From the NCBI RefSeq assembly GCF_001612845.1, contig NZ_BDBF01000014.1, forward strand, positions 1-64,000: 64,000 nt of DNA, given 5' to 3'. Positions within the stretch are counted from its first letter, which is position 1. Each line of letters opens with the position of its first letter. The translations under genes were made by a program, and so were the position numbers. Positions 8,935 to 21,475 of this stretch are shown here, piece after piece. Origin of the DNA: Nocardia elegans NBRC 108235 (lineage in GTDB: Bacteria; Actinomycetota; Actinomycetes; Mycobacteriales; Mycobacteriaceae). Under the pieces are notes generated by a model. That model was not told the origin of the DNA, did no database searches, and was given only the letters and a program-made list of their open reading frames with translations.

Positions 8935-9142
8935 TCACCGGCCGAACCAGCGGGTCAGCGCGGTCGTCAAACCTTCGGTGCCGTCGGTGGCGGCCCAGGC
9001 GACGTAGCCGTCCGGACGGACGAGCACGCCGGACGCATCGCGGGAGCCGGGCGCGTCCGAGGCGTCCAACGGCTTCGCCGTGACGATCCGGATCCGGTCC
9101 TGCCACGGCGCCGCCGCGGCGGATGCGCGAACCGCGCAGGTC
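8935..9142 (-). pseudogene. C-terminal remnant of an FAD-dependent monooxygenase
   Basis: About 65 codons ending at the stop at 8935-8937, reading WQDRIRIVTAKPL... and then ASGVLVRPDGYVAWAATDGT followed by LTTALTRWFGR. The phrase VLVRPDGYVAW close to the C-terminus is characteristic of PheA/TfdB-family aromatic FAD monooxygenases. The FAD-binding N-terminal four-fifths is absent: immediately upstream lies the stop codon of the intact CrtC/AttH-like gene. So this is a deletion remnant, originally downstream in the same direction as the oxidative operon. Confidence 0.6.
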
Positions 9143-10207
9143 TCAGGTGAGCGCCACCAATTCGTGCAAGGTGGTGCCGGTGCGGCGGACCGGTTCCGCA
9201 CCGCCGAGCACGGTCAGTTCGAAGGTGGATTCGAATCGGAAATAGCCCGGATGTCCGATCAACCTGTGCGCCAGCGGTTTCAGCAGCCGGGTGCCCACCA
9301 GTGGAATATCGTCGAGGAGATCGTGGGCGTGAATCACCCGATCCACGGTCAGCCGCAATTCGACCCGATCGGGTACGCGCAGTTCGATCCACTCCGGATA
9401 GCCGCGCCCGGCGGTCGCGTCGAAACGCGCCGGTCCCTCGCGCAGTGTCGTTTCGCCGGTCGAGAGAACGATGCGGTCGTGGTGGGCCAGCATGAGCGGC
9501 GCGATCTCGTGCGCGCCGCGTCGCTGCTGGGTCAGCACGTCGGCGAACAGCAGCGAATAGTCCTCGACATACAGCCGCCCCCAGTGCCAGCGCTCGATGA
9601 TCTTGCGCATATCGCCGACGCCCCAGTTGTGGTCGGCGTACCCGCGACCGGTGACGGACCGCTCGACGCCGTCGATGGTCACGGTGCCGCTCACCCGTGC
9701 TCGCGGCGCGCCGACAACCCAGCCGAAGGAATCACCGCCGCCGAAATGCGTCTCCCCTTTCCCAGGCATCCAGCTCGGCAGTTCGTTGTCGAAGCGCAGG
9801 TCGAAAACCAAACCGTCCTCGGCCAGTCTCAGGTGATGCGTCGGCAATCCGTCGGGCCGGAATTCGGTGTAGGCCCGGTTGTCTCCGATCCGCACATCAC
9901 ACGATTGCGCGTCGAACGACGCCTGCTTGCGGGGATATTTCCGCGAGACCTGCCGGCGGGTGCCGTCCGGTTCGTAGACCATCAGCTCGACCCAGGGACG
10001 CGCGTGCGGGAAATCCTCCGGGCGGCGTTTGGTGAGGAAGCCGACGACGGTATGCCCGCTGTCGAGATGTGCGTCGAAATACCAGTGCTCGAAGGCGAGC
10101 GAACTCGCCGCGGGATGCAGTGCGTTGTGGCGCGGTTCGACCGTGGTGAGTTCACCGTCCCGGCGGCCGGGACCGTTCCATGCCTCCACAATGGCTGTGT
10201 CGTTCAT
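9143..10207 (-). CDS. CrtC/AttH-like lipocalin-domain protein (hydroxyneurosporene dehydrogenase-like)
   Basis: 354 residues, from ATG 10207, which overlaps the preceding gene by ATGA. It resembles the CrtC/AttH two-lipocalin fold family (PF07143 type): N-terminal LAFEHWYFDAHLDSGHTVVG, central GTVTIDGVERSVTGRGYADH followed by NWGVGDM, and beta-rich segments elsewhere. Known relatives hydrate carotenoid double bonds (CrtC) or act on terpenoids and steroids; many are uncharacterised. No signal peptide. Third gene of the MCO / Lcp-like / CrtC-like operon, so it probably acts on the same hydrophobic substrate as the two oxidases (inference). Confidence 0.7.
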   Translation of the reverse strand: MNDTAIVEAWNGPGRRDGELTTVEPRHNALHPAASSLAFEHWYFDAHLDSGHTVVGFLTKRRPEDFPHARPWVELMVYEPDGTRRQVSRKYPRKQASFDAQSCDVRIGDNRAYTEFRPDGLPTHHLRLAEDGLVFDLRFDNELPSWMPGKGETHFGGGDSFGWVVGAPRARVSGTVTIDGVERSVTGRGYADHNWGVGDMRKIIERWHWGRLYVEDYSLLFADVLTQQRRGAHEIAPLMLAHHDRIVLSTGETTLREGPARFDATAGRGYPEWIELRVPDRVELRLTVDRVIHAHDLLDDIPLVGTRLLKPLAHRLIGHPGYFRFESTFELTVLGGAEPVRRTGTTLHELVALT

Positions 10208-11460
10208 CGCCGCAACGCTCCGCTCGCATCGAATTCCGCTTCTCTGCCCTGCATCTGGGCCCGGTACCAGTTCTCCCGGTGCCGCACCATCACCTTCTCG
10301 TGCACCCGCCCGACCGGCGGTATCCGGCGCACGAATTCCATCGCGGTGATGAGCGGAAACCGCAGTACCGGAATCAGCAACCAGGGAAAGGCCGGGGGCA
10401 TACGGTATTTGCGCCGCGTGCCGGGCGCCATGTACATCGCCGAATACACGGAGTTGATGCGGTAGTTGTAGGCGGCGCGTAGCCGGCTCACGCCGCGGTG
10501 TTCGGGGCGGGGAGCGAACGCGGCGGGATAGGACTCGATCAATTCCGCGCCGTGCGCACCGGCGTCGTAGGAACGCGAGGCGATGGTCATCGCCAGCACC
10601 CGCAGCGAGTCGACCACGGTTTCCGGATGCCACTGCAACCGCACGCCCAGCAGATATCCCATGTACTTCTGAAAGTGCAGCAGCGCACGGATTTCCGACG
10701 GCGTCGTCTGATATCCCAGCGCCCACAGCCCGAGGCCGGGTGTCACACTGCCCGCGATCAGGGTTAGCAACTGATAGGTCTGGCTGATCGGCAGCCCCCA
10801 CTTGTCGATATCCCATTCGGGATGGCCGGCCACCCGCGCCCGCACCGACACGTGCATCACGCGGACCTTCAGTGCGGTGGCGCGCCCGGTCGACCCCGGG
10901 GTGAGCAGCGCATTCGGCTGCGAGACGTCCATCCAGAATCGGCAGGTCTCCAAATACCTGCGCAACGCACTGTTTCCGGCATATCCGCCCGCCAGCGACA
11001 GCGGGGTGGCGACCGCCGATTCGGTGTACATCTCCAGTGTTTCCGCACCCGCGAAGCTGAACAGCATGGTGCCCCAGCGCCGCCAGATGGCCGCACCCTG
11101 TTCGACCAATTCGGGACGCACCCACTCGGGCACGGTGTCGAATTCGGCGAACAGTTCGCGCATCGAATCCGGCGCCTCGGGAACGGCATCGATTCCCTCG
11201 GCCAAGGCCCGGTCCAGCAGTGCGCGGCCCTGTGCCGAACCACCGGGACCGTGCATCACCTCGGCGACGAATCGTTCGGCGACCGGATCACCGGCGAACA
11301 GATCCTCGGTGAGAGCCCGGGCCTGCTCGTCGGTGGGAAAGAGCTCTGCCCCGGTCACTTTCCGCACGATCGCTTCCAAGCGCTGGACGGCGGGCTGCTG
11401 CTTCGCCTCCCAATACCGGAAAGCGCTGGGGCATTTCAGGGTTCGTATTTGTGTCGTCAT
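10204..11460 (-). CDS. MpaB/rubber-oxygenase (Lcp) family protein, likely haem-dependent oxygenase
   Basis: 418 residues. It matches the ER-bound oxygenase MpaB / latex-clearing protein catalytic domain (PF09995, former DUF2236). In Streptomyces Lcp the haem pocket uses an Arg, a Thr four residues later and a proximal His about 30 residues on; here R168-x3-T172 (in RRYLETCRFW) and H203 (in ALKVRVMHVSVR) reproduce the order and spacing, and WDIDKWGLPISQTYQ follows as in Lcp. No Tat signal, so unlike secreted Lcp it is probably intracellular or membrane-associated. It starts 1 bp after the oxidase stop codon. Substrate unknown: polyisoprene, terpenoid or another alkene are possibilities. Confidence 0.75.
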   Translation of the reverse strand: MTTQIRTLKCPSAFRYWEAKQQPAVQRLEAIVRKVTGAELFPTDEQARALTEDLFAGDPVAERFVAEVMHGPGGSAQGRALLDRALAEGIDAVPEAPDSMRELFAEFDTVPEWVRPELVEQGAAIWRRWGTMLFSFAGAETLEMYTESAVATPLSLAGGYAGNSALRRYLETCRFWMDVSQPNALLTPGSTGRATALKVRVMHVSVRARVAGHPEWDIDKWGLPISQTYQLLTLIAGSVTPGLGLWALGYQTTPSEIRALLHFQKYMGYLLGVRLQWHPETVVDSLRVLAMTIASRSYDAGAHGAELIESYPAAFAPRPEHRGVSRLRAAYNYRINSVYSAMYMAPGTRRKYRMPPAFPWLLIPVLRFPLITAMEFVRRIPPVGRVHEKVMVRHRENWYRAQMQGREAEFDASGALRR

Positions 11461-11461
11461 T

Positions 11462-13255
11462 TCACCGCACCGTTCGGAATCGCAGCATCATGTCGTGGTC
11501 CTCGTGATCGAGCAGATGGCAGTGCCAGACGAAGCCGCGCAGATCCGAATCCCGATGCGCGGCATGCTCCGCCGAATGCGCCGCACCCGGCATGGGCGCG
11601 GTGAGTCCGGTAAAGGGCGCGTCGGGATCGAATCCGAGTTCGTCGGCGGTCGGAAATCGCACCACGATTCGGGTGACGGTGCCGCCGTCGACTCGCACCA
11701 CATCCTTACGTCCGCTCTCCCACGGCGCCGGCGGCTGCGGCGGCCCGGCCAGGAAGCCCTCCGGATCGGGAGTCCACCGGGTGCCGATCGCCGGTTGGGG
11801 ATGGGCGAGTTGGTAATCCACAGTGCGCAGCGGCGTACGGCTCAGGATGCGGAAATCCACCAGGTGGATGTGGATGGGATGGGGATCGGGCGTGATGTTG
11901 ACGATGTTCCACACCTCGGTCGTGCCCTGCCGCGGCATTTCGATATCCGGATCCGAATAGCGCAGGTTGTTCAGCGACATGATCGCGGGCGGCATCCGCA
12001 GTTCGTACGGCTGGCTGACCGTGAGCGTCCGCGACAGAGTCGGCACCGGCACCGGCGGCAGCAGCGCGGGCTGTCGCGGTCCACCGCGCAGCGTCTGCGG
12101 GACCGGCCCGCGGAACCCCGTGCGATCCTCGGCGCGGAAGCGGCAGAACACCGGCATCGCGACCTCGCCCAGAATCGACGCCTGGAACACCGGTGGTTCG
12201 TCGTTGCACAGTTCGACCGTCTCCCCCGGTGCGAGATCGGCGAAATCCACCAGGAGATCCACCCGTTCGGCCGGAGCGAGTCGCAGATTGCGCACCGGCA
12301 CCGGCGCATCCAGCAGTCCGTGGTCGTTTCCGATCACCCAGAACCGCATCCGATTGCCGAAGAACAGATTCCACGTACTGAACGAGGCGGCGTTGATCGC
12401 ACGGAACCGATACAGCCCGCGCGCGACCGGCAGCTGTGGCCACACCACCCCGTTCACCACTCCGACGTCGCCGACCGCACCGCCTTCCCACGAACCCGGT
12501 GGCACCACCGCGGTCGAGCGCAGACTCTGGCGGCCGTCGGGTGTGAACAACTTCTCCTGCAGCACCAGGGGTATCTCGAACTCCCCCGCCGGCAGTCCGA
12601 GCGGATTATCCGGAGCTCCCGTGTCGAATTCGTCGCGCAGCAGCATCATGCCGGTCAATCCGGCGTACACGTTCGCCCGCGTGATGCCCATCGCGTGGTC
12701 GTGGTACCAGAGGTGACCGGCCGACTGCCGCAGCGGGAAGTCGTGATCGAGGTGCTGTCCCGGCATGACGAGTTGTTCCGGGTGCCCGTCACTGGCGGGT
12801 GGAGTCACTCCGCCGTGCAGATGCAGCGAGGCGGGAACCGTGGTCCGGTAGCTCTCCGGCACCGCGTGCAGGGTGGTGTCGATATCGGCCGCGAACGGAT
12901 GAGCGCCGAGCCGGTTGTGGAACCGGACGGTCAGCGGTCGGCCGGTTTCGTGTTGGACGGTCGGGCCCAGATAGGTCTGATCGTTGTATCCGAAGGCGGG
13001 CACCGCGGGCATATCGCGGTGAAAACGATGGCTGGTGGTGGTCGCGACGAGGTCCAGGTGACTGCCGGTGACGACGGGCGGGCGCGGGAGTTCGTCCACG
13101 AAGGGCCGCATCGGGGGCGAGTGGAACAGCAGCGGACTCTCGAATCCGCCCGGCGCGGGATCGGCCGTCGCTGTCGCCGCGCGCCCGGCCACCGCGGCCG
13201 TCAGACCTGCGCCGATACCGCGCAGCATCGCACGGCGGCCGATCGGTCGATACAT
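11462..13255 (-). CDS. Tat-exported multicopper oxidase
   Basis: 597 residues from ATG 13255 (GGAAGG 8 nt upstream; ATG 13279 is an alternative). N-terminal twin-arginine signal GRRAMLRGIGAGLTAAVAG. All four copper-ligand motifs are present: LHLHGG at 144-149, HLWYHDHAMG at 181-190, HPIHIHLVDF in the third quarter and WHCHLLDHEDHDMM near the C-terminus with the type-1 Cys at about 579. Closest in design to bilirubin oxidase/CotA-like or phenoxazinone-synthase-like three-domain oxidases. Such enzymes oxidise phenolics or metal ions outside the membrane while reducing O2. First gene of the three-gene operon, divergent from tetR. Confidence 0.88.
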   Translation of the reverse strand: MYRPIGRRAMLRGIGAGLTAAVAGRAATATADPAPGGFESPLLFHSPPMRPFVDELPRPPVVTGSHLDLVATTTSHRFHRDMPAVPAFGYNDQTYLGPTVQHETGRPLTVRFHNRLGAHPFAADIDTTLHAVPESYRTTVPASLHLHGGVTPPASDGHPEQLVMPGQHLDHDFPLRQSAGHLWYHDHAMGITRANVYAGLTGMMLLRDEFDTGAPDNPLGLPAGEFEIPLVLQEKLFTPDGRQSLRSTAVVPPGSWEGGAVGDVGVVNGVVWPQLPVARGLYRFRAINAASFSTWNLFFGNRMRFWVIGNDHGLLDAPVPVRNLRLAPAERVDLLVDFADLAPGETVELCNDEPPVFQASILGEVAMPVFCRFRAEDRTGFRGPVPQTLRGGPRQPALLPPVPVPTLSRTLTVSQPYELRMPPAIMSLNNLRYSDPDIEMPRQGTTEVWNIVNITPDPHPIHIHLVDFRILSRTPLRTVDYQLAHPQPAIGTRWTPDPEGFLAGPPQPPAPWESGRKDVVRVDGGTVTRIVVRFPTADELGFDPDAPFTGLTAPMPGAAHSAEHAAHRDSDLRGFVWHCHLLDHEDHDMMLRFRTVR

Positions 13256-13311
13256 CCCTCGCACCTTCCGAGGTGACATCGATCGTCACCCGTCGCAGCG
13301 ACCATACCATT

Positions 13312-13331
13312 GAGTACAGTGAACGGTACTC
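13312..13331. promoter_or_regulatory. Candidate TetR operator between the oxidase operon and tetR
   Basis: Inverted repeat GAGTAC (13312-13317) / GTACTC (13326-13331) with an 8-nt spacer, in the 178-bp gap between the two divergent genes. A direct repeat TGAACGGT (13320-13327 and 13335-13342) overlaps its right arm. Position and symmetry suit binding by the adjacent TetR protein. Confidence 0.45.
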
Positions 13332-13433
13332 GTTTGAACGGTGCGAGGAGGCGGGCCGTGCGCATGTCGAATCCACAGCAGGCCGGCTCCCCTACGATCG
13401 GGTTATGGACCTGGGCGGCTCGGCGGTGAATGG

Positions 13434-14072
13434 ATGACGGCACCGAAGAAGGCCCCGGTCACGTCCAAGAGGGCGGTGTCCGGAAAGGCGGTCTCCAGAA
13501 AAGCGGAGGCACAGCATCGCAACCGCCGCCAGACGACGCGGCTGTCGTACGACGACTGGGTGAACGGCGCACTGGATCTCCTCGCGCGCGAGGGTGTGAC
13601 CGCGATCCGGATTCCCCGGCTCTGCGAGGAACTGGGCGTCACCAAGGGCAGTTTCTACTGGCATTTCGACGATCTCGAACAACTGATGGCCGCGATGGCC
13701 GACCGGTGGGGCGAAATGCAGAGCGAGGCGGTCCGGGCCCTCGCGGCCTTGGATTCGATTCCGGTCGAGTCCCGCATCGAACAGATGGCGGCCATGCTGG
13801 TGGATCCGCAGCACTGGATGGTGGAGGCCTCGGTGCGGGAGTGGTCACGCACCGACGACACCGTCGCGGCGGCGGTCCGGGCGCTGGATCAGCGCGTCTT
13901 CCGGACCGTGCAGACGGCGATGCTCGATCTGGGTTTCGAGCCGGTCCAGGCGCGGCTGCGCGCGGGCGCGATGGTGTATCTGGGGATCGGGCTGATCCAC
14001 GGCCGCGACAATCTGCCGACCCCGACGCCGGAGGAAGTGCAGGCGGTCATCGACCTGCTGGCCCGGCCGTGA
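13434..14072 (+). CDS. TetR-family transcriptional regulator
   Basis: 212 residues from ATG 13434. After a Lys/Arg-rich tail of about 30 residues comes the TetR DNA-binding domain (residues 35-90: SYDDWVNGALDLLAREGVTA, then LCEELGVTKGSFYWHFDDLE, the recognition helix with the conserved YWHF). The C-terminal ligand domain is all-helical (MVEASVREWSRTDDTVAAAV...). Divergent from the multicopper oxidase operon, so most likely its repressor; the inducer is presumably the substrate or product of that pathway (inference). The basic extension before the HTH is longer than usual. Confidence 0.88.
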   Translation: MTAPKKAPVTSKRAVSGKAVSRKAEAQHRNRRQTTRLSYDDWVNGALDLLAREGVTAIRIPRLCEELGVTKGSFYWHFDDLEQLMAAMADRWGEMQSEAVRALAALDSIPVESRIEQMAAMLVDPQHWMVEASVREWSRTDDTVAAAVRALDQRVFRTVQTAMLDLGFEPVQARLRAGAMVYLGIGLIHGRDNLPTPTPEEVQAVIDLLARP

Positions 14073-14102
14073 ATTTGTGGAACTTGTGGAGCTGGGGATT
14101 TG

Positions 14103-14175
14103 TGGAGCCTAGGGGAATCGAACCCCTAACCCCTGCCTTGCAAAGGCAGTGCTCTGCCAATTGAGCTAAGGCCCC
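14103..14175 (-). tRNA. alaT: tRNA-Ala (anticodon TGC), copy 1
   Basis: 73 nt. On the minus strand it begins GGGGCCTTAGCTCAATTGGC. Anticodon loop CTTTGCAAG (TGC), T-loop GGTTCGATTCC, acceptor GGGGCCT pairing with AGGCTCC, discriminator A. 3' CCA is not encoded. Identical over all 73 nt to the copy at 14448-14520. Confidence 0.95.
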
Positions 14176-14190
14176 GGTGAGCGTGGCGGC

Positions 14191-14298
14191 TCAGCGCGCG
14201 GTCACCTCGTGCCACAGATCCGCTTCGCTTCGCTTGCGAACCTTGGTGACGGCGAAGACAACTGCGGCAATGGCACCGATCGTCAGAAGAAGTTTCAT
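14191..14298 (-). CDS. DLW-39 family small protein
   Basis: 35 residues: MKLLLTIGAIAAVVFAVTKV then RKRSEADLWHEVTAR. One transmembrane or signal-anchor segment followed by a short basic/polar tail with the EADLW signature that names the DLW-39 family of actinobacterial micro-proteins. Function unknown. It sits between the two identical tRNA-Ala genes, downstream of the gyrase-DUF3566 region, a typical location for this family. The stop codon is 15 bp from copy 1 of the tRNA. Confidence 0.75.
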   Translation of the reverse strand: MKLLLTIGAIAAVVFAVTKVRKRSEADLWHEVTAR

Positions 14299-14447
14299 GC
14301 CGTCCACCCTACTGTGCCGCGACCGCCCCGGCAGCCACGGCTTCCGGCACCGACGACGCGGTACCGGCGGCATTGCGTGAGGCGGATCGGCGCGACAGGA
14401 ACCGGCGAGAGATGGATCGGATCCCCCCGGATCGTGAGAAGAAGAAG

Positions 14448-14520
14448 TGGAGCCTAGGGGAATCGAACCCCTAACCCCTGCCTTGCAAAGGCAGTGCTCT
14501 GCCAATTGAGCTAAGGCCCC
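14448..14520 (-). tRNA. tRNA-Ala (anticodon TGC), copy 2
   Basis: 73 nt, identical to the gene at 14103-14175, with the same cloverleaf and no encoded CCA. The flanking DNA on both sides differs from copy 1, so only the tRNA itself is duplicated. It lies 33 bp downstream of tRNA-Ile and is probably co-transcribed with it. Confidence 0.95.
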
Positions 14521-14553
14521 CTCGGCCGTCATCGACGACCAGGTATACGAATG

Positions 14554-14627
14554 TGGGCCTAGGAGGACTTGAACCTCCGACCTCTTCGTTATCAGCGAAG
14601 CGCTCTAACCGCCTGAGCTATAGGCCC
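14554..14627 (-). tRNA. ileT: tRNA-Ile (anticodon GAT)
   Basis: 74 nt beginning GGGCCTATAGCTCAGGCGG on the minus strand. Anticodon loop CTGATAACG (GAT), T-loop GGTTCAAGTCC, acceptor GGGCCTA pairing with TAGGCCC, discriminator A, no encoded CCA. tRNA-Ile followed by tRNA-Ala downstream of gyrA is the conserved mycobacterial/nocardial arrangement. Confidence 0.96.
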
Positions 14628-14730
14628 GTAGTGTTCGTCTCGACTCGACATGCTGTCGTGACTGACTCGGTAGAGACTACACAACCCCCCGATTGCTCTC
14701 CAAAACGCCTGGTCAAAGCACCCGTAAAGC

Positions 14731-14769
14731 ACGAACGGCCGGTCCGGTGAGAACCGGCCGGCCGTTCGT
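14731..14769 (-). terminator. Hairpin terminator after the DUF3566 gene
   Basis: Perfect 12-bp stem ACGAACGGCCGG (14731-14742) / CCGGCCGTTCGT (14758-14769) with a 15-nt loop, directly after the DUF3566 stop codon and before tRNA-Ile. No marked T-run. Confidence 0.65.
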
Positions 14770-14778
14770 CGCGCAGCG

Positions 14779-15753
14779 TCAGTCCGGATCGGCCAGCGTC
14801 ACCTGCACGCCGCCCACCAGATCGGTGCACTGGTTGTAGATGAAGACACCCACCGTCGAGAGCGCGGTGAACAGCACTACGTTGATCAGGCCGATGACGG
14901 CCGCGTATCCGAATACGCTGCCGGCGTCGATGATCGTCGTCGCCGAGGAGTTGTTGTCGTTCACCATGTCGGTGAAGGTGCTGTTCAGGCGGTCCCACAC
15001 ACCCATGCCGGAGAGCACGATGTAGAGGAATCCGACGGCCAGCATCCACACGAAGAACATGGCGACGCTGATCACCAGCGACACCTTCAACGTCGACCAC
15101 GGGTCGATATGGCGCACCTGCACGGTCGCGCGCAACGGCTCACCGCTGGTCACCGCCTGGGCGACCGCCGCCTGCGCGGCCGGCGAGACGGTCGGCGCCG
15201 CGGTCTTCACCGCCATCGGAACCGACTGCGCCGCACCGGCGTCCGCCTGCGGCAGCGGATGCCGCAGATCCGACAGATCGGGCAGATCCTTGATCAGTTC
15301 CGGGCGGGCGATGCTGCGGGTCGGTCCGTCGATGCCGACGGATTTCACCATCGCCGCTTCCTTGCGCGCCGCCTTGGCCGCGAGGTCGGTGGTGGTACGG
15401 GCGTTCTTCACACCGCCGCCGAGTCCGGTCTGGGGGTTCGCCCGGCCCTGCACGGGAGCCTGGCCGGGGCGATTCAGATTCGACTGCGGCTCCCGCTGCG
15501 GCAGCTGCGACCAACCCTCCTCGAAGCGAGAACCACCACGACCCTCACCGGCCTCGGCGGCCTCCGGCGCCGCAGCGCCGGATTTCGCGGAATCGCCCTG
15601 CGACTCGGGGTTTGCGGACGAACTACCCGAGCCGTTGTCGGCCGACGACCCGGACCGCGGCGCCGGCCGCGGCGGAATCGGTGACGGTGCGATCCGCTCG
15701 GTCACACCGTTGGCGTGGTTTCGCTCGTCGTTCGGCTGATTCGGAGTGGTCAA
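14779..15753 (-). CDS. DUF3566 transmembrane protein (Rv0007-like)
   Basis: 324 residues. Residues 1-200 are low-complexity, rich in Pro/Ser/Ala/Gly and charged residues, with no fold visible. The C-terminal 120 residues are the DUF3566 domain: VRHIDPWSTLKVSLVISVAM, two transmembrane helices (VSLVISVAMFFVWMLAVGFL; YAAVIGLINVVLFTALSTVG) and a closing NQCTDLVGGVQVTLAD. The start is a TTG at 15753, supported by GAAGGA 7 nt upstream. Located just downstream of gyrA as in mycobacteria. Function unknown; a role in the cell envelope near the division or polar machinery has been suggested for relatives. Confidence 0.88.
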   Translation of the reverse strand: MTTPNQPNDERNHANGVTERIAPSPIPPRPAPRSGSSADNGSGSSSANPESQGDSAKSGAAAPEAAEAGEGRGGSRFEEGWSQLPQREPQSNLNRPGQAPVQGRANPQTGLGGGVKNARTTTDLAAKAARKEAAMVKSVGIDGPTRSIARPELIKDLPDLSDLRHPLPQADAGAAQSVPMAVKTAAPTVSPAAQAAVAQAVTSGEPLRATVQVRHIDPWSTLKVSLVISVAMFFVWMLAVGFLYIVLSGMGVWDRLNSTFTDMVNDNNSSATTIIDAGSVFGYAAVIGLINVVLFTALSTVGVFIYNQCTDLVGGVQVTLADPD

Positions 15754-15832
15754 TGCAGAATCCTTCGATCCGTCGTGGCGCCGCTGCTTGTGGAGAAATT
15801 ACCGCTTCCAGAACCTAACGCTAATCCGAGCC

Positions 15833-18331
<2,499 letters not shown>

Positions 18332-18403
18332 GAAGTCTCCTTAGAGGGCCTGTGCATAGGGCTCGGCATGTGGACGGGCGCGCAGTGTGCTGCGCAGCGC
18401 CGG

Positions 18404-20840
<2,437 letters not shown>

Positions 20841-21413
20841 TCAGCCGTAGGTGTCGCGCGGACCCCGCCCCTTGATATGACGCTCACCCTTGCGCCAACT
20901 CGGCGCGGCGGGACCGCTGATCTTCAGCGAGGTGACCACGCCCTGACCGACCGCGGCATTGATCTTCGCCAGTAACTGCGACTGCAGCATTCGCAACTGA
21001 GTGGCCCAGGCGGTGGATTCGGCCTGGATACTCAGCACGCCGTCGGTGAGCGTTACCGGGTCGGCGTGTGCCGCGATGTCGTCGCCGACCACGGCCGACC
21101 ACCGGCCGAAAACCATTCCCTCGGCGACCTTTCCGGACCACCCGCGACTCTTGGCGAGCGATCCGGCCACTGCGGACAGCAGTTGCGGATCCCGGTCGTC
21201 GGGCCGCGCACCGGACCAGCCGGAACGCCGACGCAATGCTCGTACCCCGCCCTTACGCGGTGATGCGCGCCCCTGGCCGACCGCCTTACCGCTGGCACGA
21301 GCCGCGGCGCGCGCCTCCTCCAGGGCACGACGAGCAAGGTCCACACCACGCAGTTCCGGTTCGGGGCCGGTGGACGGCGGGGAGCCGTCTTCGCGTCCGG
21401 GGTCTGCGGCCAC
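20841..21413 (-). CDS. dciA: DciA (DUF721), replicative helicase operator/loader
   Basis: 190 residues, GTG start with GGAAGGAG 6 nt upstream. Residues 1-75 are Arg/Ala/Pro-rich and probably disordered. The C-terminal half is the DUF721 domain: [60 protein letters not shown]. DciA interacts with DnaB to permit its loading in bacteria lacking DnaC/DnaI. Position between recF and gyrB equals that of Rv0004. It probably shares the dnaN-recF transcript: the recF stop codon is 62 bp upstream. Confidence 0.9.
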   Translation of the reverse strand: MAADPGREDGSPPSTGPEPELRGVDLARRALEEARAAARASGKAVGQGRASPRKGGVRALRRRSGWSGARPDDRDPQLLSAVAGSLAKSRGWSGKVAEGMVFGRWSAVVGDDIAAHADPVTLTDGVLSIQAESTAWATQLRMLQSQLLAKINAAVGQGVVTSLKISGPAAPSWRKGERHIKGRGPRDTYG

Positions 21414-21475
21414 CTTCGACTCCTTCCCTTCCGGTCACTACGTTGCGGCAAGGCTAGCCGCTGGGTCCGACAGCT

